Assembly: GCF_030524025.1 (NCBI RefSeq)
Contig: NZ_JAUNHI010000004.1
Coordinates: 1 to 64,000, forward strand
From: Actinomyces sp.
GTDB taxonomy: Bacteria; Actinomycetota; Actinomycetes; Actinomycetales; Actinomycetaceae
Length of the DNA: 64,000 nt
Reading direction: 5' to 3'
Within the stretch, counting starts at the first letter, position 1; the number at the start of each line of letters is the position of its first letter. The position numbers and the translations under genes were made by a program. Shown here piece by piece: positions 10,353 through 19,221 of this stretch. The notes under the pieces were generated by a model. It did not search any database. It was not told the origin of the DNA and saw nothing but the letters and a program-made list of their open reading frames with translations.

Positions 10353-11089
10353 GCCGGGGCTCCGTTGTCGTGCCTGCGGGCGTGCGCCAGGAAGACGGAC
10401 TCAAGGTCGGTGCCGGCAGTCAGGGCGAGGTCGTCGGCGGTGCGGCCCCGCAGGACGATCGTGGCGCGCGAGGCCAGTGCTGTGACCTCGGACAGGACAT
10501 GGCTGGACAGCAGGACCGCGGTGCCTCGCGCGGCGGCCTCGCGCACCAGCTGGCGAAAGACCTCCTCCATGAGCGGGTCGAGGCCGGTGGTGGGCTCATC
10601 GAGGACGAGCAGCTCTGTGTCCACCGAGAAGGCCGCCACGAGGGCCACCTTCTGCAGGTTGCCCGTCGAGTAGGAGCGGATGCGGCGGCTGGGGTCGAGG
10701 TCGAAGCGCTCAATGAGCTCGTCGCGGCGCGGGGCGCGACCGGACAGGCCGCGCAGGCCCTCGAGGGCGTCAAGGGCCTGGGCGCCGGTCAGCGAGGGCC
10801 ACAGCGCGGCGCGGGCGGGAACGTGGGCCAGACGGCGGTGGAGGGACACGGCGTCGGACCAGGGGTCGCCGCCCAGGACGCGTGCCGTCCCGGAGCCGGC
10901 GCGGATCATGCCCAGCAGGATCCGGATGGTCGTGGTCTTGCCGGCGCCGTTGGGCCCCAGGAAGCCGACGACCTCTCCGGGGTCGACCCGCAGGTCCAGT
11001 CCGTCCAGGGCGCGAACGGCTCGCCGCCCCCTGCCGAATGTCTTGCTCAGGGCGGTGACCTCGACTGCCGGAGGCGCCGTGCTGCTCAT
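10349..11089 (-). CDS. ABC exporter ATP-binding protein
   Basis: The 246-residue ATPase has Walker A GPNGAGKTT, a degenerate signature YSTGNLQKVALVAA (NLQK in place of LSGGQ), Walker B LLVLDEPTTGLDP and a switch His in LLSSHV. This degenerate signature is common in DrrA/CcmA-like exporter ATPases. It pairs with the overlapping permease gene. Divergent from purB; both genes carry GACAAT 6 nt before their start codon. Confidence 0.92.
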   Translation of the reverse strand: MSSTAPPAVEVTALSKTFGRGRRAVRALDGLDLRVDPGEVVGFLGPNGAGKTTTIRILLGMIRAGSGTARVLGGDPWSDAVSLHRRLAHVPARAALWPSLTGAQALDALEGLRGLSGRAPRRDELIERFDLDPSRRIRSYSTGNLQKVALVAAFSVDTELLVLDEPTTGLDPLMEEVFRQLVREAAARGTAVLLSSHVLSEVTALASRATIVLRGRTADDLALTAGTDLESVFLAHARRHDNGAPA

Positions 11090-11095
11090 GGCCTC

Positions 11096-11101
11096 ATTGT
11101 C
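11096..11101 (-). promoter_or_regulatory. candidate leaderless -10 (GACAAT) for the ABC exporter
   Basis: On the minus strand GACAAT ends 6 nt before the ATG at 11089. Confidence 0.5.
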
Positions 11102-11130
11102 CCCCGGGGAGATGCGGCCTGGTCGACACC

Positions 11131-11175
11131 GGTGTCATATGTCCCGATCTCGAGGTGCCATATGTCCCGATCTCG
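11131..11175. repeat. 23-bp GAGATCGG tandem repeat, two units
   Basis: Two units in the CCGATCTC orientation start at 11144 and 11167 (period 23). Each carries CATATGTCCCGATCTCG. They occupy the gap between the divergent ABC-exporter and purB promoters. The same unit recurs at 49031, 58291 and 58939. Confidence 0.8.
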
Positions 11176-11215
11176 CGGAGGAGTCGGGGCGGGGTGGGTG
11201 GGCAGGTGCACCTGC

Positions 11216-11221
11216 GACAAT
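11216..11221 (+). promoter_or_regulatory. candidate leaderless -10 (GACAAT) for purB
   Basis: GACAAT ends 6 nt before the ATG at 11228. Confidence 0.5.
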
Positions 11222-11227
11222 GTCGCC

Positions 11228-12688
11228 ATGAGCCGTGAGCCCCGTGTCGACCTGTCCATCCTCACCCCGCCCGTCGCCCTGGGGCCGCTGGACGGCCGCT
11301 ACCGCGCGGTCGCCGCCCCGCTGACCGACCACCTGTCCGAGGCCGCCCTCAACCGCGCCCGGCTGCACGTCGAGGTCGAGTGGCTCATCCACCTGACCGA
11401 CCACCGGATCCTGCCCGGCGCCCCGTCCCTGTCGGACTCGGAGAAGGCCTACCTGCGCAGACAGGTCGAGACCTTCGGAGCGGCCGAGATCGCCGAGCTG
11501 GCCGCGATCGAGGCCGAGACCCGCCACGACGTCAAGGCCGTGGAGTACCTCCTCAAGCGGCGCCTGGCCCAGGCCCCGACCGCCCCGGGCCTGGCCGGCG
11601 CCGAGGGCGGCGCCACCGTCCTGCCCGGCCTGACCGAGGTCGTCCACATCTTCTGCACCTCCGAGGACGTCAACAACCTGTCCTACGGCGTGACCATCCG
11701 CGAGGCGATCGAGCAGATCTGGCTGCCCGCCGCCCGCGGCCTGGTCGCCGACCTGTCGACCATGGCCCGCGAGCACGCTGACGCCGCCATGCTCGCGCGC
11801 ACCCACGGCCAGCCCGCCACCCCCACGACGCTCGGCAAGGAACTGGCCGTCCTCGCCTTCCGCCTGTCCCGTCAGGTCCGCCGCGTCGAGGCCACCGAGT
11901 ACCTGGGCAAGATCAACGGGGCCACCGGCACCTTCGGGGCTCATGTCGTGGCCGTCCCGGGAGCCGACTGGCAGGCCGTGGCCCGCTCCTTCGTCGAGTC
12001 CCTCGGCCTGACCTGGAACCCGCTGACCACCCAGATCGAGTCCCACGACTGGCAGGCCGAGCTCTACGCCGACATCGCCCGCTTCAACCGCGTGGCCCAC
12101 AACTTGGCCACCGACGTGTGGACCTACATCTCACTGGGCTACTTCCACCAGCGCCTCAGCGCCCAGGGCTCCACCGGCTCCTCGACGATGCCGCACAAGG
12201 TCAACCCGATCCGCTTCGAGAACGGCGAGGCGAACCTGGAGATCTCCTGCGCCCTGCTCGACTCCCTGGCCTCCACCCTCGTCACCTCCCGCCTCCAGCG
12301 GGACCTGACCGACTCCACCACCCAGCGCAACATCGGTGTCGCCCTGGGCCACTGCCTGCTCGCCATCGACAACATCCGCCGTGGCCTGGCGGGCCTCGAC
12401 GTCGACCGCGAGCGCCTGGCCGAGGACCTCGAGTCCACCTGGGAGGTCCTCGGCGAGGCCGTCCAGCAGGCGATGCGCGCCGCCGCCCTGGCCGGCGCCA
12501 CCGGCATGGCCGACCCCTACGAGCGCCTCAAAGAGCTGACCCGCGGCAAGAAGGTGACCCCCGAGGACATGCGGGGCTTCATCCGCGGCCTGGGCATGCC
12601 CGAGGACGTCGAGGTGCGCCTCCTGGCGCTGACCCCCGCCACCTACACGGGGCTGGCCGCACGGCTTGTCGAGCACCTCGAGGCCTGA
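11228..12688 (+). CDS. purB: adenylosuccinate lyase
   Basis: This 486-residue fumarase/aspartase-superfamily enzyme cleaves SAICAR and adenylosuccinate, releasing fumarate, in purine synthesis. The superfamily signature GSSTMPHKVNPIRFEN, the substrate motifs ARTHGQPATPTT and TSEDVNNLSYG, and the N-terminal LGPLDGRY are intact; the Ser in GSSTMP is the expected catalytic Ser. The open frame extends far upstream, but the ATG at 11228 matches the family N terminus and a -10-like hexamer. It is alone, not in a pur operon. The length fits the long (E. coli-like) PurB branch. Confidence 0.96.
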   Translation: MSREPRVDLSILTPPVALGPLDGRYRAVAAPLTDHLSEAALNRARLHVEVEWLIHLTDHRILPGAPSLSDSEKAYLRRQVETFGAAEIAELAAIEAETRHDVKAVEYLLKRRLAQAPTAPGLAGAEGGATVLPGLTEVVHIFCTSEDVNNLSYGVTIREAIEQIWLPAARGLVADLSTMAREHADAAMLARTHGQPATPTTLGKELAVLAFRLSRQVRRVEATEYLGKINGATGTFGAHVVAVPGADWQAVARSFVESLGLTWNPLTTQIESHDWQAELYADIARFNRVAHNLATDVWTYISLGYFHQRLSAQGSTGSSTMPHKVNPIRFENGEANLEISCALLDSLASTLVTSRLQRDLTDSTTQRNIGVALGHCLLAIDNIRRGLAGLDVDRERLAEDLESTWEVLGEAVQQAMRAAALAGATGMADPYERLKELTRGKKVTPEDMRGFIRGLGMPEDVEVRLLALTPATYTGLAARLVEHLEA

Positions 12689-12923
12689 GCCCAACATCGT
12701 CCCCCGAGCCCTTCCCCGGCGCCTCCGCGGCGCTGCCCCCCGGAGCCTTCCCCGAGGCGCCCCCGGACGCCCAGTGGCCCGGGACTGAGGTGGCCTCGAC
12801 GTGCTCGCACGGCCCTCGAGGTCGAGCAGGCGGTCCTCGTCGTCGTCGTCGCCCAGCGAGCCCTCGGTTGCCACACAAAGTATGCCCCAGGCCGATGGCC
12901 GCGCGCGGGACCCGGTTCACGCC

Positions 12924-12952
12924 TTGACCTCGATACCCCCTAGGGGTATGTT
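12924..12952 (+). promoter_or_regulatory. csoR-copZ-copA promoter with CsoR operator
   Basis: TTGACC (12924-12929) and TATGTT (12947-12952) are separated by 17 bp. The near-perfect palindrome ATACCCCCTAGGGGTAT at 12933-12949 fills the spacer and overlaps the -10. It closely resembles known actinobacterial CsoR operators (G/C-tract palindromes around TA). Binding of apo-CsoR would block RNA polymerase; Cu(I) would release it. The rest of 12689-13043 is GC-rich sequence in which I see no gene. Confidence 0.88.
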
Positions 12953-13043
12953 GTCGGTCGTGGCCGCAGGGGCTTGAAGCACCCGGGTCACGGCAGCCAA
13001 CCCAGACACTGCCGACACCGGAGACACCCGCGAGGAGATGACG

Positions 13044-13325
13044 ATGGCCGGCTACTCGCAGACCCAGGCGGACCACCTCAGGCGGCTGCGTCGCATCGAG
13101 GGGCAGGTCCGCGGGATCTCCCGCATGGTCGAGGAGGAGACCTACTGCATCGACGTCCTCACCCAGATCGCCGCTGCCACGCGTGCCCTCGAGGCCGTCG
13201 GCCTCAGCCTCATCGAGGACCATCTCAGCCACTGCGTCCTCCACGCCGCCCGCTCCTCCGAGGAGGAGGGCCGAGCCAAGATCCGCGAGGCCTCCGAGGC
13301 GATCGCCCGGCTCGTCAAGTCCTGA
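13044..13325 (+). CDS. csoR: copper-sensing transcriptional repressor CsoR
   Basis: This 93-residue all-helical repressor has the DUF156/CsoR metal triad Cys35-His60-Cys64 (YCIDVL, EDHLSHC). That pattern matches Cu(I)-sensing CsoR, as opposed to formaldehyde- or nickel-sensing FrmR/RcnR. The conserved Arg/Lys-rich helix 1 (HLRRLRRIEGQVRGISRM) provides DNA contacts. GAGGAG lies 7 nt before the ATG at 13044, so I prefer this to the ATG at 13038, which abuts it. First gene of csoR-copZ-copA and probably autoregulated through the upstream palindrome. Confidence 0.95.
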   Translation: MAGYSQTQADHLRRLRRIEGQVRGISRMVEEETYCIDVLTQIAAATRALEAVGLSLIEDHLSHCVLHAARSSEEEGRAKIREASEAIARLVKS

Positions 13326-13431
13326 CAACCGCCGCGGCCACACCGGTCCCATCCACGAGACCAACACCCACACTGCCCACACTGCCCACCCTGCTAACCC
13401 CAATAACACCGCCAACACTGAGGAGCGCATC

Positions 13432-13695
13432 ATGGCCGACTTCACCGCCGACGGCGTCGACCGCACGACCACCCTGAGGATCTCCGGACTGACCTGCGGC
13501 CACTGCGTCGCACACGTCACCGAGGAGCTCGAGGCCATCGAGGGGGTCAAGAACGTCTCGGTCATCCTCAACAAGGGCGGCCAGTCCACCGCCACCGTCG
13601 TCTCGGACGTCGTCGTCGACGACGCCTCCCTGGCCGCGGCCATCGCCGAGGCCGGCGACTACACCCTCGATGCCGTGGAGCGGGACCGGCCCTGA
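13432..13695 (+). CDS. copZ: copper chaperone CopZ (HMA domain)
   Basis: The 87-residue protein is a single heavy-metal-associated domain with the Cu(I)-binding GLTCGHC motif near residue 20 and the typical beta-alpha-beta-beta-alpha-beta pattern. It would shuttle Cu(I) to CopA. GAGGAG sits about 8 nt before the ATG. It is 106 nt after csoR and 25 nt before copA, in the same direction and under the same CsoR control. Confidence 0.92.
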   Translation: MADFTADGVDRTTTLRISGLTCGHCVAHVTEELEAIEGVKNVSVILNKGGQSTATVVSDVVVDDASLAAAIAEAGDYTLDAVERDRP

Positions 13696-13720
13696 CCCGT
13701 CCCCCAGCGCCTGGAGCACC

Positions 13721-16288
13721 ATGGTCGAGCATGCCCCCGCACTGACGAGCCGCTCCGACCCGCACGCTGGTCGGGGCGGGTCGCGCACCGTCGAGCTGTG
13801 GGTCGAGGGGATGACCTGCGCCTCCTGCGTCGCCCGGGTCGAGAAGAGGCTGGGCAGGCTCGAGGGGGTCAGCGCAACGGTCAACCTCGCCACCGAGACG
13901 GCCCGGGTGAGCGCCCCCGCGCAGGTCTCCGACGACGAGCTCGTCGCCGCCGTCGTCCGGGCCGGCTACGCCGCCGGCCTGCGCGGCGCCGAGGCACCCG
14001 AGACCCCGACGACCCCCAGCGGCCCCGCCGTCGACGCCTCCCGCCCCGCACCGCCCAGCACCGGCTCGCCCGCGCGACCGGCCGGCGCCGGGGACCGCCC
14101 CGCCCCCGAGGCGCAGGCCCTCGGGCAGGGGCAGGCCGACCGCGCCCGCCTCCTGCGCGGGCGCCTCATCGTTGCCGTGGTCCTGTCGGTGCCCGTCATG
14201 GCGATCTCCATGGTCCCCGCCCTCCAGGTCGACGGCTGGCAGTGGATCGTCGCCGCGCTGGCGCTGCCCGTGGTCACGTGGGGGGCGTGGCCCTTCCACA
14301 CCGCCGCCTGGCGCGCGGCCCGGCACGCGACCTTCACGATGGACACGCTCGTGTCCCTGGGCGTCCTGGCCGCCACCGTCTGGAGCCTGTGGGCCCTGAC
14401 CCTGGGAGGCGCCGGCCAGATCGGCATGCGCATGGCGATGGAGCTGCTGCCCCGCTCCCAGTCCCACCACCCGCACCTGTACTTCGAGACGGCCGCCTGG
14501 GTGACGACCTTCCTCCTGGCCGGCCGCTACGCCGAGGCCCGGGCGCGCTACCGCTCCGGGGACGCCTTGCGCGCCCTGCTCGAGCTCGGCGCCAAAGAGG
14601 TCAGCCGCGTCCGGCTCGTCTCCCCGTCGGGATCGACCGACGCCGTCGAGGTCCTGACCGACGACGGCTCCCCGCGGCCCGGGGTGGGGCGCGAGGAGGA
14701 GCGCGTGCCCGTCGAGGCCCTGGCGGTCGGCGACCTCTTCGCCGTGCGGCCCGGGGAGAAGATCGCCACCGACGGCGTCGTGGTCGAGGGAACGGCCGCC
14801 ATCGACGCCTCGATGCTCACCGGGGAGTCCCTGCCCGTCGACGCGGGCCCGGGCCAGGAGGTGACCGGGGGCTGCGTGGCCGTGTCCGGGGCGCTGCTCG
14901 TGCGGGCCACGCGCGTGGGCCAGGGCACGACCCTGGCGCGCATCGGCGCCATGGTCACCGCGGCGCAGGCCGGCAAGGCACCCGTCCAGCGCCTGGCCGA
15001 CAGGGTCTCGGCCGTCTTCGTCCCGGCGGTCCTCGTCGTCTCGGCCCTCACGCTGGCGGGCTGGTTGGCGGCGGGGCGCCCCGCCCAGGTCGCCTTCACC
15101 GCGGCGGTGGCGGTGCTCGTCATCGCCTGCCCGTGCGCCCTGGGCCTGGCCACGCCGACGGCGCTGCTCGTGGGCACCGGGCGCGCCGCCCAGCTAGGGG
15201 TCGTCATCAAGGGGCCCGAGGTGCTCGAGTCGACCCGGGCCCTCGACACGATCGTGCTGGACAAGACCGGCACGGTGACCACCGGAGCCATGAGCCTGGA
15301 TGTCGAGCACGACCTCGTGGTCGGCGACGGGGCGGCGCCCGGCTCCCGCCTGTCCGCCCGGGAGGTCCTCGTCCTGGCCGGCGCCGTCGAGTCCGCGAGC
15401 GAGCACCCGGTGGCGGCGGCGATCACCGAGGCGGCGGGCGCCGCCGTTCACCCGAGGGCCGGCTCCGCGCCGGCCGAAGCCGCGCCCGGGGGCCGGCAGG
15501 CGGCAGGTGCGGGCGGACTGCCGCACGTCGAGGGCTTCGCCAGCCACGAGGGGCGGGGCGTGACCGGCCGCGTCGAGGGCCGCGAGGTCCTCGTCGGCGG
15601 GCCGCAGTGGCTGGCCGAGCGCGGCCTCGGGCTCCCCGACGGGCTGCGCCGCGCGCTGGAGTCCGCCCAGGACTCCGGGGCCACCGCCGTCGTCGTCGCG
15701 GTGGACGGCCGGGCCGAGGCGGTCCTGGCCGTGCGCGACACCGTGCGCCCCTCCTCGCCGGCCGCGATCGCCCGGCTGCGCGAGCTGGGCCTGCGCCCAG
15801 TCCTGCTCACCGGTGACAACGCCCGCGCCGCGGCCCATGTGGCGCGGGTCGTGGGGATCGACGCCGCCGATGTGCGTGCCGAGGTCCTGCCCGCAGACAA
15901 GCGCGAGGTCGTCGCCGGGCTCCAGGCCCGCGGCGCCGTGGTCGGGATGGTGGGCGACGGCATCAACGACGCCGCCGCACTGGCCCAGGCCGGCACGCGA
16001 GGGCTGGGCATGGCGATGGGCACGGGCACCGACGTGGCCATCGAGGCCGCCGACATCACCCTCGTGCGCGCCGACCTCGGGGCCGTCGTGGCGGCGGTCG
16101 GCGTGTCCCGGGCGACGCTGCGGGTCATCAAGCAGAACCTGTTCTGGGCCTTCGCCTACAACGTCGCTGCCATCCCCCTGGCCGTCGCCGGGCTGCTCAA
16201 CCCGGCCATCGCCGGGGCGGCCATGGCCTGCTCCTCGGTCATCGTCGTCCTCAACTCCCTGCGCCTGCGCCGCGCCGCACCCGCCTGA
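13721..16288 (+). CDS. copA: Cu(I)-exporting P1B-type ATPase CopA
   Basis: The 855-residue ATPase exports Cu(I) across the cytoplasmic membrane. It has one N-terminal HMA domain (GMTCASC, Cys33/Cys36), a Pro/Ala-rich linker, membrane helices, the transport motif CPCALGLATP (about residue 470), the phosphorylated DKTGTVT (about 514), a class-IB HP motif in SEHPVAAAI and MVGDGINDAAAL (about 744). All catalytic residues are present. GGAG precedes the ATG at 13721, chosen over an upstream start that lies inside copZ. Third gene of the copper operon. Confidence 0.95.
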   Translation: MVEHAPALTSRSDPHAGRGGSRTVELWVEGMTCASCVARVEKRLGRLEGVSATVNLATETARVSAPAQVSDDELVAAVVRAGYAAGLRGAEAPETPTTPSGPAVDASRPAPPSTGSPARPAGAGDRPAPEAQALGQGQADRARLLRGRLIVAVVLSVPVMAISMVPALQVDGWQWIVAALALPVVTWGAWPFHTAAWRAARHATFTMDTLVSLGVLAATVWSLWALTLGGAGQIGMRMAMELLPRSQSHHPHLYFETAAWVTTFLLAGRYAEARARYRSGDALRALLELGAKEVSRVRLVSPSGSTDAVEVLTDDGSPRPGVGREEERVPVEALAVGDLFAVRPGEKIATDGVVVEGTAAIDASMLTGESLPVDAGPGQEVTGGCVAVSGALLVRATRVGQGTTLARIGAMVTAAQAGKAPVQRLADRVSAVFVPAVLVVSALTLAGWLAAGRPAQVAFTAAVAVLVIACPCALGLATPTALLVGTGRAAQLGVVIKGPEVLESTRALDTIVLDKTGTVTTGAMSLDVEHDLVVGDGAAPGSRLSAREVLVLAGAVESASEHPVAAAITEAAGAAVHPRAGSAPAEAAPGGRQAAGAGGLPHVEGFASHEGRGVTGRVEGREVLVGGPQWLAERGLGLPDGLRRALESAQDSGATAVVVAVDGRAEAVLAVRDTVRPSSPAAIARLRELGLRPVLLTGDNARAAAHVARVVGIDAADVRAEVLPADKREVVAGLQARGAVVGMVGDGINDAAALAQAGTRGLGMAMGTGTDVAIEAADITLVRADLGAVVAAVGVSRATLRVIKQNLFWAFAYNVAAIPLAVAGLLNPAIAGAAMACSSVIVVLNSLRLRRAAPA

Positions 16289-16370
16289 GGACCGGGACCC
16301 GGGGCGCCCGCCGCACGGCGATGGGCTGGCCTCCTCCTTGAGGACCATGCCGCGCCGAAAACCCTGCCCA

Positions 16371-16376
16371 TAAACT
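16371..16376 (+). promoter_or_regulatory. candidate leaderless -10 (TAAACT)
   Basis: TAAACT ends 6 nt before the ATG at 16383. Confidence 0.55.
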
Positions 16377-16382
16377 CGCCCC

Positions 16383-19118
16383 ATGACCGACGCCCCCACC
16401 TCTGCCCGAGAGACCGTGGACCAGGCCCCAGCCACCTCGCCCGTCGGCATCCCCCGGATCGGACTGGCACCCGTGACGCCCCGGGAGGAGCGGCCGGCAA
16501 GCCCGGTGGTCAGCTCATCGACGCTCCTTGTCGACTCCTCCCCGCGGCGCATGCGCCGCAACGAGGACCTGCTCGACCTCGTCCTGACGGTCCTGGGCAT
16601 CGGGAGCGTCCTCATCCTGGCCACCTACGCCCACGGCACGACCACCGGGGTGACCTCCGACGTCAAGAACGCCCTGGCGCTGGTCCTGCGCAGCATCCTC
16701 GTCTCCCCCCTCCAGGCGATCGAGGGACTGACCGCCTTCGCCGTCCCCGTGGCCGTCGTCGTCTCCGGACTCCTGCGCCGCTCCTGGTCGAGCATCCTCG
16801 AGGCCCTTCTGGCCGGGGTGCTCGGCACCGTCCTGGCCCTGCTGGCCCTGCACTCGCTCATCGCCTGGGCGCCCGACGCCCTGCTGGCGGGCCTGACCGT
16901 CTACGCCTCGGGCGAGGTCCAGGTCGGGGTCTCGACGGTCTTCGCGGCTCTGGCCGGCCTGCTCACCGGCTCGGGTGAGCGCCGCACCTCCCGGACGACG
17001 CACCACGGCTGGACCGTCCTGTGGGTCGTCATCGGCCTGGCCGTCCTGCGCGGGGCGCTGACCCTGCCCGGCGCCGTCCTGTCCATCCTCCTGGGACGCC
17101 TGGCCGGCCTGGCCGTGCGCTGCCTGTTCGGGGTCGACGACCGGCGCGCCCACGGCGTGGCCCTCGTGCGGGCCCTGCGCCGGGCCGGCATCGACGCCGT
17201 CCGCATCGTGCGCATGGACCGCGACCCCCACGCCCGTGCCTGGACGGTTCAGACCAACGCGCCGCTGGGGTACACCGAGCAGGTCCGCGAGAACCCGCTG
17301 GCCGCGCCCGTCGACCTCGGCGAGGTGGGGCGGGGCCCCATCGAGACGGCGGCACCCTCCGGCCTGCTGCCCTCGGTCGAGGACTCATCGGGGTCGATCG
17401 CGCCGGCCGACGACGTCGACCTCGCCGCGATCCTGGCCGAGGCCTCCTCGATCGCCCTGACCGAGGGTCGGCCCTCGGTCCACCGCATCTACGCGGTGTG
17501 GGACTCCGAGGGAGTGCGCCGCGACGTCACCATCATGGACGCCGACCGCCAGGTCGCCGGGTTCCTGTCGACGATCTGGGACCGCGTGCGCGTCAAGGGC
17601 CTGTCGCCCACCCGGGACCTGTCGGTGCGCTCGGCGGCCGAGCACGCCGCCCTCATGACCCTCGAGGCGAGGCGGGCCTGCGTGCGCACCCCCGGCCTGT
17701 TCGGCATGGCCGAGGCCGACGAGTCCGTCCTGCTCGTCACCGACCACATCCCCGGGGCGCGCTCCCTGTCCGAGCTCGGGGAGGTCCTGGACGACCAGGT
17801 CCTCGACCAGCTCTGGGAGCAGCTGAGCCGCGCCCACGCCGCCGGCCTGGCGCACCGGGCGATATCGACCTCGAGCGTCGTCGTCGACGACGGCGGGCGG
17901 GTGTGGCTGCTGGACTGGGACTCGGGCGAGACGATCTCCTCGGAGCTGTCACGCCGCGTCGACCTGGCGCAGACGCTCGCACTGACCGCGGCGACCACCG
18001 GGGTCGAGCAGGCCATCAGCGCCGCCTCGCGCTGCCTGAGCACCCCGCAGCTGGCCTCGATCGCGCCGATGCTCCAGCGTGTCGTCCTGCCCGCCGACAC
18101 GCGCGAGGCGATGGGCCGGCGCGGCCGCCTCCTCCAGGAGCTGCGCGACGCCCTCGTGGACCTGACCCCCACCGCCCACGCCGAGCCGGCCAAGCTGACC
18201 CGGTTCTCCCCGCGCACGGTCATCATGGCCGTCGTCGGCCTCGTCGCGCTGTGGACGCTGCTGGCCCGCATGAACTTCACCCAGATCAGCTCGGCGGTCG
18301 CCGACGCCAACGCCTGGTGGATCCTGGCGGCCCTCGTCTTCTCCCTGGCCACCTATGTCGGCGCCGGGGTGTCGCTGACCGCCCTCTCCCCAGTGCGCCT
18401 GAGCCTGTGGCGGTCCACGGAGGTCCACCTCGCCTCCTCGGTCGTGGCGCTCGTGGCGCCCGCGGGCGTGGGCGGGGCGGCGATCAACCTGCGCTTCCTC
18501 AGCCGCCGGGGAGTGCCGATGCCCCTGGGCGTGGCCACCGTCGCCCTGCTCCAGGTCATGCAGTTCGTCGTCACGGTGGTCCTGCTCGTCGTCCTGGCGG
18601 CCGCGACCGGCCAGTCGACCGGCCTGACCCTGCCCTCGGGCTGGCTCGTGCTGGCCGGGGTGCTCATGGTCGCCGTTGTGGCCGTCGCCCTCCTCGTGCC
18701 CCGGGTGCGAGCCTTCGTGTGGGCCAAGATCGAGCCGACCTACCGCCAGGTGTGGCCACGGCTCGTGTGGATCCTGTCCAACCCGGTCCGCCTGGGCATC
18801 GGCATCGGCGGCACGATCATGCTGTCGGCCAGCTACGTCCTGGCCTTCGGCGCGAGTCTGTGGGCCTTCGGCTACACCCTGCCCTTGTCCGTCCTGGCCA
18901 TCACCTACCTGGCCTCGAACACGGTCGGCTCGATCGTGCCCTCCCCCGGCGGCATCGGTCCGGTAGAGATCGCCCTGACCGCGGGCCTCGTGGCCGCAGG
19001 CATCCCCAGCGCCGTGGCCCTGTCGGCCGCCATCGTCTACCGGCTCGTCACCTTCTGGATCCCCATCCCCGTCGGATGGCTGAGTCTCCAGCGGCTCCAG
19101 CGCCTCGGGGACCTCTGA
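16383..19118 (+). CDS. YbhN/MprF-like multi-pass protein with an embedded kinase-like domain
   Basis: The 911-residue protein has three regions. Residues about 60-240 are membrane helices. Residues about 310-610 are a soluble region resembling a degenerate protein-kinase fold: HAAGLAHRAISTSSVVVDDGG takes the place of the catalytic loop and VWLLDWDSG that of DFG, with no recognisable glycine loop. Residues about 615-911 form a YbhN/lysylphosphatidylglycerol-synthase-type membrane domain with SNTVGSIVPSPGGIGPVE, the conserved UPF0104 motif. It could translocate or present a lipid. The aminoacyl-transferase domain of true MprF is absent. Alone in its operon. Confidence 0.78.
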   Translation: MTDAPTSARETVDQAPATSPVGIPRIGLAPVTPREERPASPVVSSSTLLVDSSPRRMRRNEDLLDLVLTVLGIGSVLILATYAHGTTTGVTSDVKNALALVLRSILVSPLQAIEGLTAFAVPVAVVVSGLLRRSWSSILEALLAGVLGTVLALLALHSLIAWAPDALLAGLTVYASGEVQVGVSTVFAALAGLLTGSGERRTSRTTHHGWTVLWVVIGLAVLRGALTLPGAVLSILLGRLAGLAVRCLFGVDDRRAHGVALVRALRRAGIDAVRIVRMDRDPHARAWTVQTNAPLGYTEQVRENPLAAPVDLGEVGRGPIETAAPSGLLPSVEDSSGSIAPADDVDLAAILAEASSIALTEGRPSVHRIYAVWDSEGVRRDVTIMDADRQVAGFLSTIWDRVRVKGLSPTRDLSVRSAAEHAALMTLEARRACVRTPGLFGMAEADESVLLVTDHIPGARSLSELGEVLDDQVLDQLWEQLSRAHAAGLAHRAISTSSVVVDDGGRVWLLDWDSGETISSELSRRVDLAQTLALTAATTGVEQAISAASRCLSTPQLASIAPMLQRVVLPADTREAMGRRGRLLQELRDALVDLTPTAHAEPAKLTRFSPRTVIMAVVGLVALWTLLARMNFTQISSAVADANAWWILAALVFSLATYVGAGVSLTALSPVRLSLWRSTEVHLASSVVALVAPAGVGGAAINLRFLSRRGVPMPLGVATVALLQVMQFVVTVVLLVVLAAATGQSTGLTLPSGWLVLAGVLMVAVVAVALLVPRVRAFVWAKIEPTYRQVWPRLVWILSNPVRLGIGIGGTIMLSASYVLAFGASLWAFGYTLPLSVLAITYLASNTVGSIVPSPGGIGPVEIALTAGLVAAGIPSAVALSAAIVYRLVTFWIPIPVGWLSLQRLQRLGDL

Positions 19119-19221
19119 GCACGCGACGCACCGACCACCTGGCTTTTTCCAGCAGAGGTTCAGGGTTTTGTTAGGGTGGCCCGGCACGGATCATAGGTCA
19201 CGATCAGATGAGCGGAGTGCG

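Noticed and set aside
12701-12900. Short gene between purB and csoR
   Set aside because: Open frames exist, but composition is Pro/Arg/Gly-rich and no start signal or family pattern is visible.
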